30,614 bases of DNA. Origin: a virus. Both the position numbers and the translations under genes were made by a program. Numbering within the stretch: position 1 is the stretch's first letter; the number at the start of each line of letters is the position of its first letter. The stretch spans positions 1 through 30,614 of the IMG/VR virus record IMGVR_UViG_3300046685_000011. The stretch is one strand, 5' to 3'. The notes beneath the pieces were generated by a model. That model searched no databases, had not been told where the DNA came from, and worked only from the letters and a program-made list of their open reading frames with translations. Of the stretch, positions 5,961-13,724 are shown in pieces.

Positions 5961-6260
5961 ATGGCCCCTCTTGATTTCATGTGGATGGCAGGTAGATGGC
6001 TTCCCTCTGGTTATGTAACGCCTGGAATCAACGATGCAATGGTTGATGTCTTTGGCCAGGCCATCACTGTGGGAGCTACGGTCAAGTTGATTTGCAAGGT
6101 AATTGCTCTAAACCCTTCTAACACGCATTTTCAGGATGTCACCTTGAAGCCTATCTATCCTGATAGTGCGTTGGTAGAGAATGAATGTGGAGTGTACCCA
6201 CAAAACATTCCGTCCAAAGTTACCTTTGCACACCCATTGCAACTAGTAGTGGGGAGTTAG
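5961..6260 (+). CDS. Small structural-type protein, first of a tandem pair
   Basis: Ninety-nine residues from the ATG at 5961, chosen because GGAGG lies 5-9 bases upstream; a longer in-frame extension to 5865 lies inside the previous gene and is rejected. The central part (MVDVFGQAITVGATVKLICK, then VIALNPSNTHFQDVT) matches the next gene (MVDANGVAIAVGETVMITG, then VIALNPASTHYREVT), so the two are duplicated copies. They look like small beta-barrel proteins. An N-terminal extension of about 26 residues is unique to this copy. I do not recognise a function; a virion or chaperone role is a guess from position. Confidence 0.8.
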   Translation: MAPLDFMWMAGRWLPSGYVTPGINDAMVDVFGQAITVGATVKLICKVIALNPSNTHFQDVTLKPIYPDSALVENECGVYPQNIPSKVTFAHPLQLVVGS

Positions 6261-6267
6261 GAGACCT

Positions 6268-6528
6268 ATGGTAGATGCTAATGGAGTTGCAATTGCTGTT
6301 GGTGAAACTGTAATGATTACCGGGGTGGTTATTGCCCTCAATCCGGCCTCCACTCATTACAGGGAAGTTACCATCCGAGTTATCCACCCCGTACCTGGGG
6401 TGCCGGCTAATGACATTCCTACTGCTCCTGATGCAGGTGGAACTGTTAACGCTAGGACTGAGATGCATATGCATCATCCTGGTGCTGACTACATTCTTAA
6501 AGTCAGTAACCTAGTTCTAAATCACTAG
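6268..6528 (+). CDS. Small structural-type protein, second of a tandem pair
   Basis: The protein has 86 residues; the start is set by TTAGGAG upstream. The first 45 residues match residues 27-70 of the preceding gene at many positions, including VG-TV, VIALNP-xx-TH and a following VT strand. The second half differs: it is Pro-rich and then carries MHMHH, a His-rich segment that could bind metal. The gene ends at 6528 inside an unusually long Shine-Dalgarno-like sequence (6527-6538). Confidence 0.8.
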   Translation: MVDANGVAIAVGETVMITGVVIALNPASTHYREVTIRVIHPVPGVPANDIPTAPDAGGTVNARTEMHMHHPGADYILKVSNLVLNH

Positions 6529-6582
6529 GAGGTGATCCTTTTCTCGGGGGTGGGGAAACTCACCCCTGATAGGATCTTATAA
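6527..6582 (+). promoter_or_regulatory. 12-base anti-SD match and hairpin before the portal gene
   Basis: AGGAGGTGATCC (6527-6538) is the exact complement of the last conserved bases of bacterial 16S rRNA (GGATCACCTCCT), but it lies 44 bases before the portal ATG. Between them GGGGTG (6547-6552) pairs with CACCCC (6561-6566), and GATCCT (6534-6539) pairs with AGGATC (6571-6576), which holds the local ribosome site of the portal gene. A 10-codon frame from GTG 6550 ends in TAA at 6580-6582, directly against the portal ATG. Translational control of portal level is a reasonable inference. Confidence 0.55.
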
Positions 6583-8829
6583 ATGGCTGAAGAAAAAGAC
6601 ATTAAACTTTCACCTGAGGAAGAGAAAAGCCTCAAAGATATAGTGAAGTCCTGTGAGAAAGAGGACGAAGAAATCTGGAAGTGCATGTCTCGCCAGTGGA
6701 AGAAAGCTGAAGAGTTCTGGAAAGGTGTACAATATCTATTCTGGGATTCTGCTAATGAAACCTGGGGGAGTCCTATAGAAGGTGCTGCTGGTGTATCAAC
6801 CAATTCTAGTTTAGGTCTTGCAGATCAGGATGAAGAAGATCAATTAGGTTCTTTCTCAGATAAGGTTGTAGATATTTATAAAGGTCATGGCGAGTCAATC
6901 GTTTCTGCTTTAGCCTCTCAAATTCCTGCTCTACGTTATCTCCCTGATGATGCTGATCAGGATGAAGACACTCTTACTGCTAGAACATATAGTAAGATAG
7001 CTGATCTTATTCAACGTCACAACAAAGCTAAACTTATATTCCTTAAAGCTCTTTTCTATCTTGCCAATCATGGTATTGTTGCTAGTTATAGATATAAAGA
7101 TTCTGACTTTGCTTATGGTTCTAAGAAAGTTCCCACATTTGGTGAGCAAGAGGTTACTCAGACTTCTTATACCTGCCCTGATTGTGGATACGAAGCAGAG
7201 CAAAGTTGGTCTGGAAATCCTTGCCCCAATTGTGGTAGTATAGATGAACCTGAAGAGAATGAAACTAAGTCTAAAGTTCCTGTGCAGACTGGCATAGAGG
7301 ATCAGCCGAAAACCAGGATTAAATTAGATATATTTGGTGCTTTACACTTCAAAGTCCCAATTTGGTCAAGAAATCAAAAAGAGTGCTCTTACTTTGGTTT
7401 GCGTGTAGATCAGGGAAAAGATACTGTATGTGAGATGTTTCCTGTTTTATACGATGAAATTCAGTCAGATCAGATTGATAACCTTGAGCGTTTCACTCGT
7501 GCGTCTTTCTCTTATCCAACAGAGCAAGATATCAGTGTAATGAATCTTATAACTATTGGGAGGTGGTGGTTACGCCCAGCCGCCCTCAATAGGGAGACAA
7601 GAAAGACTATCAGGGAAAGTCTGAAGAAGAAGTTTCCTAAAGGCTGTAAGGTTACCCTTGTAGGTAAAGAAAAACACATAGGGGAAGTAAAAAATGAGGA
7701 TCTTGACGATCGCTGGGAAATCGGGCAGGCTGGATTGTCTACGTACATTTATTCTGATCCTTTACTTCGACCTCTCATTCAGATTCAGGAGATGCGTAAC
7801 CAACTGGTTAACCTCATAGTTGAGACTATTGAGCATGGCATACCTTCTGAATTTGCAGATCCCCAAGTTCTAAACTTTGATACTTATTCTAGATTTGAAG
7901 CTGTTCCAGGCTACATCTATAAGACCAAAGCCGGCCGACCTGGTGAGCCTATTGGTAATTCTTTCTACACATCAAATCGTGCGACTCTTAGTCGTGAAGT
8001 TGCTATGTTTTTGAAGCAACTGGATCAAGATGCTCAGTTTGCTACAGGTTCTTTTCCCTCTATCTATGGTGGACCAAGTGAGGGTAAGAGTAGAACATAT
8101 GCGGAATATGCTGCATCCAGGCAAATGGCATTACAGCGGCTCTCCATTGTTTGGACATTAGTAGTTGACTGGTGGGTTCGTACCATTGATGGTGCTGTAC
8201 ATCAGTATGCTGATCTTGTTGTAGAAGATGAGAAATTCACACAGTTTAAGGATGGAAACTTCATCAATGTGTGGATTAAACGCTCTGCAATGCAGGGTAA
8301 AGTCGGTGGTGTAGAGCCAGAAGCATCTGAGTCTTTCCCTGTTTCTCTTGCTCAGAAGAAGGATTTGATTCTTAAACTTATGGAGATGCAGAATGAATAT
8401 ATCAATTCTGCCCTCTATAAGCCAGAAAATGCTAGACTTATTCAAGATGTTCTTGCATTGAATGAGCTTAAACTCCCTGGTGAAGAGCAGAGAATTAAGC
8501 AGATAATGGAGATCCAGGAGCTTATTAAACCTGGAAATGAAGCTATTCCTACAGGTGAAATGGGACCTGATGGTCAGGAAGTAACTAAGCCAACTGTTCC
8601 TATTGATCCTAACGTGGATGATGATGATGTTCACATTGGGACTTTGATTGGGTTCATGGTTGACCTTCCAGGCTTAGATGTTGCTAAAGAAAATCCTGCT
8701 GGATATGCCAATCTAACTGCTCACTTGAAAGCACATCAACTTAGTAAGATGATGAAAACAGCATCAGCTGCAAGTGGAACTCCCTCCGGAACTCCTCCCC
8801 CGACAGCTCATGCAGGAGTTGAAGAATGA
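6583..8829 (+). CDS. Portal protein with a zinc-ribbon insertion
   Basis: The portal forms the ring through which DNA enters and leaves the capsid. The call rests on length (748, typical of podovirus-like P22-type portals), on its place between terminase and scaffold/capsid, and on the overall acidic helical N-terminus with a mixed core (IQEMRNQLVNLIVETIEHGI; a TYAEYAASRQMALQRL helix) and a long helical C-terminus. Residues 198-217 form CPDCG-x12-CPNCG, a zinc ribbon, inserted in a charged loop. Such a finger is unusual for a portal. The C-terminal tail is Pro/Thr/Ala-rich. The stop overlaps the next start as ATGA. Translation may be controlled by the structure at 6527-6582. Confidence 0.85.
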   Translation: MAEEKDIKLSPEEEKSLKDIVKSCEKEDEEIWKCMSRQWKKAEEFWKGVQYLFWDSANETWGSPIEGAAGVSTNSSLGLADQDEEDQLGSFSDKVVDIYKGHGESIVSALASQIPALRYLPDDADQDEDTLTARTYSKIADLIQRHNKAKLIFLKALFYLANHGIVASYRYKDSDFAYGSKKVPTFGEQEVTQTSYTCPDCGYEAEQSWSGNPCPNCGSIDEPEENETKSKVPVQTGIEDQPKTRIKLDIFGALHFKVPIWSRNQKECSYFGLRVDQGKDTVCEMFPVLYDEIQSDQIDNLERFTRASFSYPTEQDISVMNLITIGRWWLRPAALNRETRKTIRESLKKKFPKGCKVTLVGKEKHIGEVKNEDLDDRWEIGQAGLSTYIYSDPLLRPLIQIQEMRNQLVNLIVETIEHGIPSEFADPQVLNFDTYSRFEAVPGYIYKTKAGRPGEPIGNSFYTSNRATLSREVAMFLKQLDQDAQFATGSFPSIYGGPSEGKSRTYAEYAASRQMALQRLSIVWTLVVDWWVRTIDGAVHQYADLVVEDEKFTQFKDGNFINVWIKRSAMQGKVGGVEPEASESFPVSLAQKKDLILKLMEMQNEYINSALYKPENARLIQDVLALNELKLPGEEQRIKQIMEIQELIKPGNEAIPTGEMGPDGQEVTKPTVPIDPNVDDDDVHIGTLIGFMVDLPGLDVAKENPAGYANLTAHLKAHQLSKMMKTASAASGTPSGTPPPTAHAGVEE

Positions 8830-9161
8830 CACTTGCTTTAGGTCTCCTAAATCTCTTTGTGCTTATCTTCATTGCTGTGCAGCTGGCTAAACTTGCACAT
8901 CTAGCTGACACTAAAATTGAGATTGCTGTCACTCCCCCTTTAGAGGAACCTAATGCGAAGGCGTCTGTAGAACCTTCTCTAGATAAACTTCTTGAGGAAA
9001 CTCCTCCTTCAAAGTTAGAGATTCGTCCTAGTGCTTATTATAATCCAGATTATGAGCTTATGCACGAGGATGGAACACCTACAGGTCATTATGTTACAGT
9101 AGGTTCTCTACATTATAAGCAAGCTATAGAGAGAGGCTATAACTTAAGGAGAGTTGAGTAA
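8826..9161 (+). CDS. Small protein with an N-terminal membrane helix
   Basis: There are 111 residues. Residues 3-22 (LALGLLNLFVLIFIAVQLAK) form one hydrophobic helix with no cleavage site, followed by a Pro/Glu-rich linker (35-68). The C-terminal domain (residues 69-111) has several Tyr (YYNPDYELMHEDGTPTGHY). A short N-anchored protein of this shape could be a lysis accessory protein or a membrane-attached assembly factor; the position right after portal does not decide. It overlaps the portal stop by four bases (ATGA) and abuts the next ATG. Confidence 0.7.
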   Translation: MTLALGLLNLFVLIFIAVQLAKLAHLADTKIEIAVTPPLEEPNAKASVEPSLDKLLEETPPSKLEIRPSAYYNPDYELMHEDGTPTGHYVTVGSLHYKQAIERGYNLRRVE

Positions 9162-10175
9162 ATGGTTGATATACTTCAAGGTCCCTGGCAAACACATGGC
9201 ATATATGATGCTTATGGTGTGCCTATATCTATCATAAATCCTTTACCTGTATCTCTCACGGGTGTAGGTGCATCTTCTCTTAAGCCTTTATTTGTAACTG
9301 GTACTTCTGTTGTAGGTGGGGCTGTTACTATTGCAGATGGATCAGATATTACAGAGGGTCTTATAGCAGATGCAGCTGTTCAGGGAGATTTGGCAGGAAC
9401 TGTCTCGGCAAAACTCAGGGGAATTAGTAAGACTCTTTCTGCCGGTCTTTCCATCACCGGCCCACTCACCGATACGCAATTGCGGGCGAGTGCGGTCTCA
9501 GTATCTCTCGCTACTGGAGTTACTGCCAATGCAGGAACAAATTTAAATACATCGGCATTGGCTTTAGAAACAGGAGGTAATCTAGCCACACTTGCTGGCG
9601 CTGTAACTGGAGGTAAGGTTAAAGTAACTCCTGACTCTGTAGCACTCCCGGCTAATCAAAGCGTCAACCAAGCCCAGGTCGCGGGAACTACAACCTCCGT
9701 AAACTCGGGCAACAAAGACGCGGGGACTCAGCGCGTTGTGCTGGCTACGGATCAGCCAGCAGTTCCAGTCTCGGGCACGTTCTACCAGACTACTCAGCCA
9801 GTTTCCCCAACCGCCGCCACATCGGGAGGAGCCACGCCGTACAAGTTCATTGCAGCGGCGGGAGCGAATCAGGATTCAACGGTAGTGAAAAATGCAGCGG
9901 GGCAGGTATTCAGCATCGTGGCAATGTGCCTCGTGGCTACGGCGCGGTTCGTGAAGCTGTATGACAAGGCGAGTGCGCCTACAAGCGGTGATACGCCGGT
10001 TCACACGCTGATGATCCCCGCCAATTCCACAACGGGAGCGGGTTTCTCAATCCCGCTCTCCATGCCACTTGTGTTCGCAAATGGGATTTCCTTCCGACTG
10101 ACTACCGGCGTTGCGGATAATGACACTGGAGCCTGCACGGCAGCGGATTGTGTGCTGAACTTAGGGTATAAATAA
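9162..10175 (+). CDS. Mosaic beta-rich virion protein, fibre or decoration type
   Basis: A 337-residue Gly/Thr/Val-rich protein without signal or membrane segment. The N-terminal part (residues 1-85) looks like a docking domain. The middle (AGTQRVVLATDQPAVPVSG) is a module I recall from many phage structural proteins. The C-terminal domain from about residue 220 (FVKLYDKASAPTSGDTPVHT, then IPANSTTG, ending GYK) is another recurring phage module of unknown function. Base use changes inside the gene: mostly AT-rich to about 9420, mixed to 9640, then clearly GC-rich to the stop. That points to module exchange. Likely exposed on the virion; the exact role is not known. Confidence 0.75.
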   Translation: MVDILQGPWQTHGIYDAYGVPISIINPLPVSLTGVGASSLKPLFVTGTSVVGGAVTIADGSDITEGLIADAAVQGDLAGTVSAKLRGISKTLSAGLSITGPLTDTQLRASAVSVSLATGVTANAGTNLNTSALALETGGNLATLAGAVTGGKVKVTPDSVALPANQSVNQAQVAGTTTSVNSGNKDAGTQRVVLATDQPAVPVSGTFYQTTQPVSPTAATSGGATPYKFIAAAGANQDSTVVKNAAGQVFSIVAMCLVATARFVKLYDKASAPTSGDTPVHTLMIPANSTTGAGFSIPLSMPLVFANGISFRLTTGVADNDTGACTAADCVLNLGYK

Positions 10176-10189
10176 TATGTGGAACGCAT

Positions 10190-10864
10190 ATGTCAATCAC
10201 TAGAGGAAATTATACAGTAGCGGCTACTTATGCTATCCCTTTAACTTCCACAGCAATTGATACTACCGGATCTAGCTTATTGCTTGTAATGGTTGGTATA
10301 TCACGATCTTCCACAAGTATCACTATAAGTGATTCTAAATCTAATACCTGGCGTTCTTTAACGCAATATGTTAGTACAAGTGTACTGTGTCAGATTTTTT
10401 ATGCTTATGATAAGGCAGGGGCTTCATTAAGTGTTGGCACTGGGCATACAGTCACAATTTCATTTTCTCCGACTAGTGGCTATCCTATATTGTTTTTTAC
10501 TTGTGCTTCTGGTACTGTGACTGATTCTAGTGTGTTAATTGGGGGTAATGGTGCTGCAAACGATACTCTAAGCACAGGAACAGTTACGCCTAGTGCTGCT
10601 GGTGATTGGGTAGTTTCTGGTATCATAAGTGACCAATATGTTATCCCGACAGTTGCGAGTGGGCCGGTTTCATTTGCTACGCAACCGACTACAGCTTATT
10701 GTATTGGTAGAATATGTGATAGTGTTGTAGCAAATAATAACCCCATTGGATCTACTTTTACTGGGGGCACACAACATCGACCTTGTTGCATAGCTTGTTT
10801 TAAGGCATATGTAGCCCCCGCTGGCGGTTTTCCATCTCTCACTTTGATGGGAGTAGGAACATAG
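10190..10864 (+). CDS. Beta-sandwich-type virion protein, unknown
   Basis: The protein has 224 residues rich in Ser, Thr, Gly and Val. Residues 25-60 (SSLLLVMVGISRSSTSITIS, then DSKSNTWRSL) match a pattern I know from secreted and phage beta-sandwich proteins ('SDSxxNTW'). The C-terminal 40 residues hold several Cys (RPCCIACF). Unlike the end of the previous gene, this one returns to AT-rich codon use. It belongs to the run of beta-rich genes after the portal and is probably an accessory surface or adhesion protein. The ribosome site is weak. Confidence 0.65.
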   Translation: MSITRGNYTVAATYAIPLTSTAIDTTGSSLLLVMVGISRSSTSITISDSKSNTWRSLTQYVSTSVLCQIFYAYDKAGASLSVGTGHTVTISFSPTSGYPILFFTCASGTVTDSSVLIGGNGAANDTLSTGTVTPSAAGDWVVSGIISDQYVIPTVASGPVSFATQPTTAYCIGRICDSVVANNNPIGSTFTGGTQHRPCCIACFKAYVAPAGGFPSLTLMGVGT

Positions 10865-10874
10865 GAGATTAGGA

Positions 10875-11183
10875 ATGACAAGATCATACGTATTTACACT
10901 TGCAAATAAGAATACAGCTTACAATCTTTGGAGTGCTCTTATCCTCCCAACATTTACAGATCCATCTTTCGGGAATACTCCCTTTGTTCCCAATATGGTT
11001 AGTACTCTTAAGTATCAGAATCTGACCTCTGGAGCAACTGTAAGGGTGAATGGTAGCTCTATTCTATCAGGAGCTTCGGGAGATATGGTTACTGCACCAA
11101 CTAACTGTATTGATCTGGGGGCGTGGACCTTTACTACTGATACAGATGGATCTCAGATTGAGGTTATTTTTATATCAAAATGA
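10875..11183 (+). CDS. Small beta-rich phage protein
   Basis: One hundred and two residues, with TTAGGA upstream of the ATG. The pattern is a simple beta fold: YVFTLANKNTAYNLWSALI, a loop rich in Pro and Asn, then short strands (TVRVNGSSILSGASGD) and a C-terminal FTTDTDGSQIEVIFISK. Similar small proteins occur among phage head genes as I recall, without a named function. The stop overlaps the ATG of the ATP-grasp gene by four bases (ATGA), so the two are translationally coupled. That coupling makes it a candidate partner or substrate of the enzyme. Confidence 0.7.
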   Translation: MTRSYVFTLANKNTAYNLWSALILPTFTDPSFGNTPFVPNMVSTLKYQNLTSGATVRVNGSSILSGASGDMVTAPTNCIDLGAWTFTTDTDGSQIEVIFISK

Positions 11184-12454
11184 AATTCTTACTATATTCT
11201 GAGTGTGGAGAGGGGGCTCAAATCCTCAAGAAGATTGAGTCTGAAGGAAATGAGTGCTCTCTCTACATTCATGATTCTGGGTATAAGTCTGTATTTGATG
11301 GCTTACTGAATAAGACCGACAATCCAGATAGTTTCATAGATAAAGATACAATTATAATCTTTGATATGTCTGGCAACGGTGCGATAGCTGAAGGCTATCG
11401 TAAAGCTGGTCACGCAGTGTTTGGAGCTAGTAAATTTCACGATGATCTTGAGAAAGATCGTGAGTTTGGCTTTGATGTAATGAGACAGTGTGGAATACAA
11501 CTCCCAGAATATAAGGAGTTTACTTCTTTTAGGCAGGGAATGGACTATGTTCGTCAAGCGAACAAAAAGCTAGTGTTCAAACCCTCTGGAAGTATGCCCT
11601 GTAAGTTGACTTACTGCTCTGAAAGTATGGATGAGCTACTTTCTTATATGCAGTTTGTTGAGAAATACTTTGGTTCTAAGATTCATTCTTTTGTTTTACA
11701 GGAGTTTATTGAAGGAACAGTAGTATCATCTGAATTCTTTTGCAATGGGAAGAAGTTCCTTGAGCCTCCTAATCATACTGTTGAAAATAAGAAGTTTATG
11801 AATGATAATCTTGGACCTTCAACAGGGTGTTCAGGAAATATAACTTGGGTGGAACCTGTTGGAACTGAGATTATAGATTCTGGTGTAGCTAGAGCAGAAG
11901 ATATTTGTATTTCTGAGCAACTTATAGGTCAAATTGATTTGAATGCTGTCGTAACTGCCAACGGCATTTACGGCCTAGAATGGACACCAAGATTTGGTTA
12001 TGACGCTACTCCAACGCTATTAGCGTTGCTACAAGATGATTTTGGTAAATTCTTTTCTTCTATAGCAAAAGGTGAAGATTACAAGCCCTCTTTTTCTCCC
12101 TCATATGCAGGAGGTGTAAGAGTTACTATTCCCCCTTATCCTGTAGAGATAATGGGAGGAAAAGAGAAAATGCTGGAGAATATATCTCCTAACAAAGGTG
12201 TTCCTATATTAAACTATGAAGAGTTTGAAAAGGAAATCTATTTCTATGAGGTTTCCTCTAATGAAGAAACGCTGGTACATTCTGGTGGTACAGGTGTCAT
12301 TGGTTGTGTAATGGGTATATCTGATGATCCTGAAAAATCCCTGGAAAGACCATATGAGATTCTGGAAAAGCTAGTAATTCCAGATAAGCAGTACAGAACT
12401 GATCTAGTGGAAGTTTTAACTAAAGATATTAAAGAGGTAAAGAAAAATGGCTGA
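11180..12454 (+). CDS. PurD-like ATP-grasp ligase within the head genes
   Basis: ATP-grasp enzymes join a carboxylate to an amine using ATP. The 424-residue length and layout match glycinamide ribonucleotide synthetase (PurD): an N-terminal Rossmann-like part (1-90), then the ATP-binding Lys in VFKPSG (132-137), an adenine-contact strand VLQEFIEG (172-179), the PurD signature-like stretch NKKFMNDNLGPSTGCSG (203-219), and the metal-binding region GLEWTPRFGYD (265-275) with E267 and R271. PurD has 'LEFNxRFGDPE' at that point; here it is LEWTPRFGYDAT. No other purine gene is nearby. It lies between portal and scaffold and overlaps both neighbours (4 and 8 bases), so it is co-made with head proteins. 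Known phage amidoligases beside head genes are thought to modify virion proteins; that is the favoured inference here. Confidence 0.85.
   Translation: MKFLLYSECGEGAQILKKIESEGNECSLYIHDSGYKSVFDGLLNKTDNPDSFIDKDTIIIFDMSGNGAIAEGYRKAGHAVFGASKFHDDLEKDREFGFDVMRQCGIQLPEYKEFTSFRQGMDYVRQANKKLVFKPSGSMPCKLTYCSESMDELLSYMQFVEKYFGSKIHSFVLQEFIEGTVVSSEFFCNGKKFLEPPNHTVENKKFMNDNLGPSTGCSGNITWVEPVGTEIIDSGVARAEDICISEQLIGQIDLNAVVTANGIYGLEWTPRFGYDATPTLLALLQDDFGKFFSSIAKGEDYKPSFSPSYAGGVRVTIPPYPVEIMGGKEKMLENISPNKGVPILNYEEFEKEIYFYEVSSNEETLVHSGGTGVIGCVMGISDDPEKSLERPYEILEKLVIPDKQYRTDLVEVLTKDIKEVKKNG
11549..11563. repeat. GTTCG-N5-CGAAC palindrome inside the ATP-grasp gene
   Basis: GTTCG (11549-11553), TCAAG, CGAAC (11559-11563). 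It differs from the copy at 23260-23274 by one spacer base. Both encode VRQAN in unrelated proteins. Confidence 0.6.
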
Positions 12455-13715
12455 CACTTTGGTCGCGTCGATTGCTCCGACTTCTGCCCCCTCCAGTCCT
12501 AATTCTGGAGCAGGTCCGAAATATAACCCTGATGTAACAACTCTCGAAGATGGTCTGGAAGAAGAGCATCTTGAGACTGAAGAAGAAGATGAGGATGATG
12601 AAGACTCTTCTGGGAAGAGTAAGATTCACAAAGTAGTTAAAGAAGATGATGGAGAAGACGAAGAGGACAAAGAAGATAAAGAAGATGACGAAGACTCAGA
12701 CGAAGATGATGAAGAGGATAAGACAGAAATTCCCTTCAATCGTCCTTCTTTGAAAGAGATCAAAGCTGAGTTTCCTGATCTCTTTAAGAAGTTTCCTGAG
12801 CTTCGTGAGAGTTTCTTTAGAGAGCTTGAGTTTACTAAACTCTTTCCCAGTATTGAAGATGCTAAAGAGGCTTTTACTGAGAATGAAGCCTTTAGTAATC
12901 TTCAGGAGAGTGTCCTCTCCGGTGATCCAGCCCCTCTACTTGACAGCGTAGAAAAGACCGATAAGAATGCTTTTGAGCTCTTGTCGCTTTCTTTTCTCCC
13001 TTCTTTGTATAAGAAGAATCCTGAGCTATACACTCAGGCTGTCAATCCTCTTCTTCAGAATCTTGTTCGCTCTCTTTACAAGAGTAGTGATGAGAACACT
13101 AAAAATGCAGGCTTGGTTCTAGCACAATTCCTCTTTGATGATGATGGAGAGGGTATTGCTAAAGGGCTGAAGAGCATTGTTAAGAGTCTTAAGCCTGATG
13201 AGGAACAGACTAAACTGAAGGCTAAAAGAGAAGAGCAACTATCCACTCAGTTTAGAACTTCTGTAGGTCATGTAGAAGAAACTATAGCAAAGAGTCTTAG
13301 AGCTATAGTTCTCAAGAATCCTGCGTTTGATCCAAACAAGACTTTTTCTAAGTTTCTACGTGAGCAGGGAGCTACTGAGATTGGTCGTAGAATTAGTAAA
13401 CAGCTCCAACAGGATCGTGGTCATATGGATGTTATGGCTTCTCGTTGGAAGAGAGCCAGAGCAAATGGTTTTTCAAGTGATGACGAAAGCAAGATTGTCT
13501 CCACGTACCTTGCACGTGCGAAATCACTCATTCCAGATGCTTGTGCAAAAGTAACAGCTGCCATGCTTGGCACTAGAACTAAGGTTGAAAAGCCAGGCAA
13601 GGAAAGGAAAGAGAGTTTCTCTGGCAAAGCTAGTAGTTCTGGAAACGGAGCTTCTAGTAAGACAGAGAAGGTAGATTACAACAAGATGTCCGATATGGAT
13701 ATTCTTGCCTCATAG
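12447..13715 (+). CDS. Probable scaffolding protein
   Basis: Scaffold proteins guide capsid assembly and leave before or during DNA filling. The 422-residue protein lies directly upstream of the capsid gene. It has a Ser/Pro-rich start, a very acidic Asp/Glu tract (about residues 34-95, interrupted by few Lys and Ser), a long helical middle (95-345) and a flexible basic/Ser-rich tail that ends in a conserved-looking short helix (YNKMSDMDILAS). This acidic-helical-flexible plan is typical of podovirus scaffolds. The start overlaps the end of the ATP-grasp gene by 8 bases. There is no protease gene or visible cleavage motif. The sequence is too simple to rule out another acidic assembly protein. 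Confidence 0.75.
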   Translation: MADTLVASIAPTSAPSSPNSGAGPKYNPDVTTLEDGLEEEHLETEEEDEDDEDSSGKSKIHKVVKEDDGEDEEDKEDKEDDEDSDEDDEEDKTEIPFNRPSLKEIKAEFPDLFKKFPELRESFFRELEFTKLFPSIEDAKEAFTENEAFSNLQESVLSGDPAPLLDSVEKTDKNAFELLSLSFLPSLYKKNPELYTQAVNPLLQNLVRSLYKSSDENTKNAGLVLAQFLFDDDGEGIAKGLKSIVKSLKPDEEQTKLKAKREEQLSTQFRTSVGHVEETIAKSLRAIVLKNPAFDPNKTFSKFLREQGATEIGRRISKQLQQDRGHMDVMASRWKRARANGFSSDDESKIVSTYLARAKSLIPDACAKVTAAMLGTRTKVEKPGKERKESFSGKASSSGNGASSKTEKVDYNKMSDMDILAS

Positions 13716-13724
13716 GAGACAATC

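Noticed and set aside
8158-8634. A 158-codon minus-strand open frame
   Set aside because: It is antisense to the portal C-terminal region and shows no protein-like pattern or start site.
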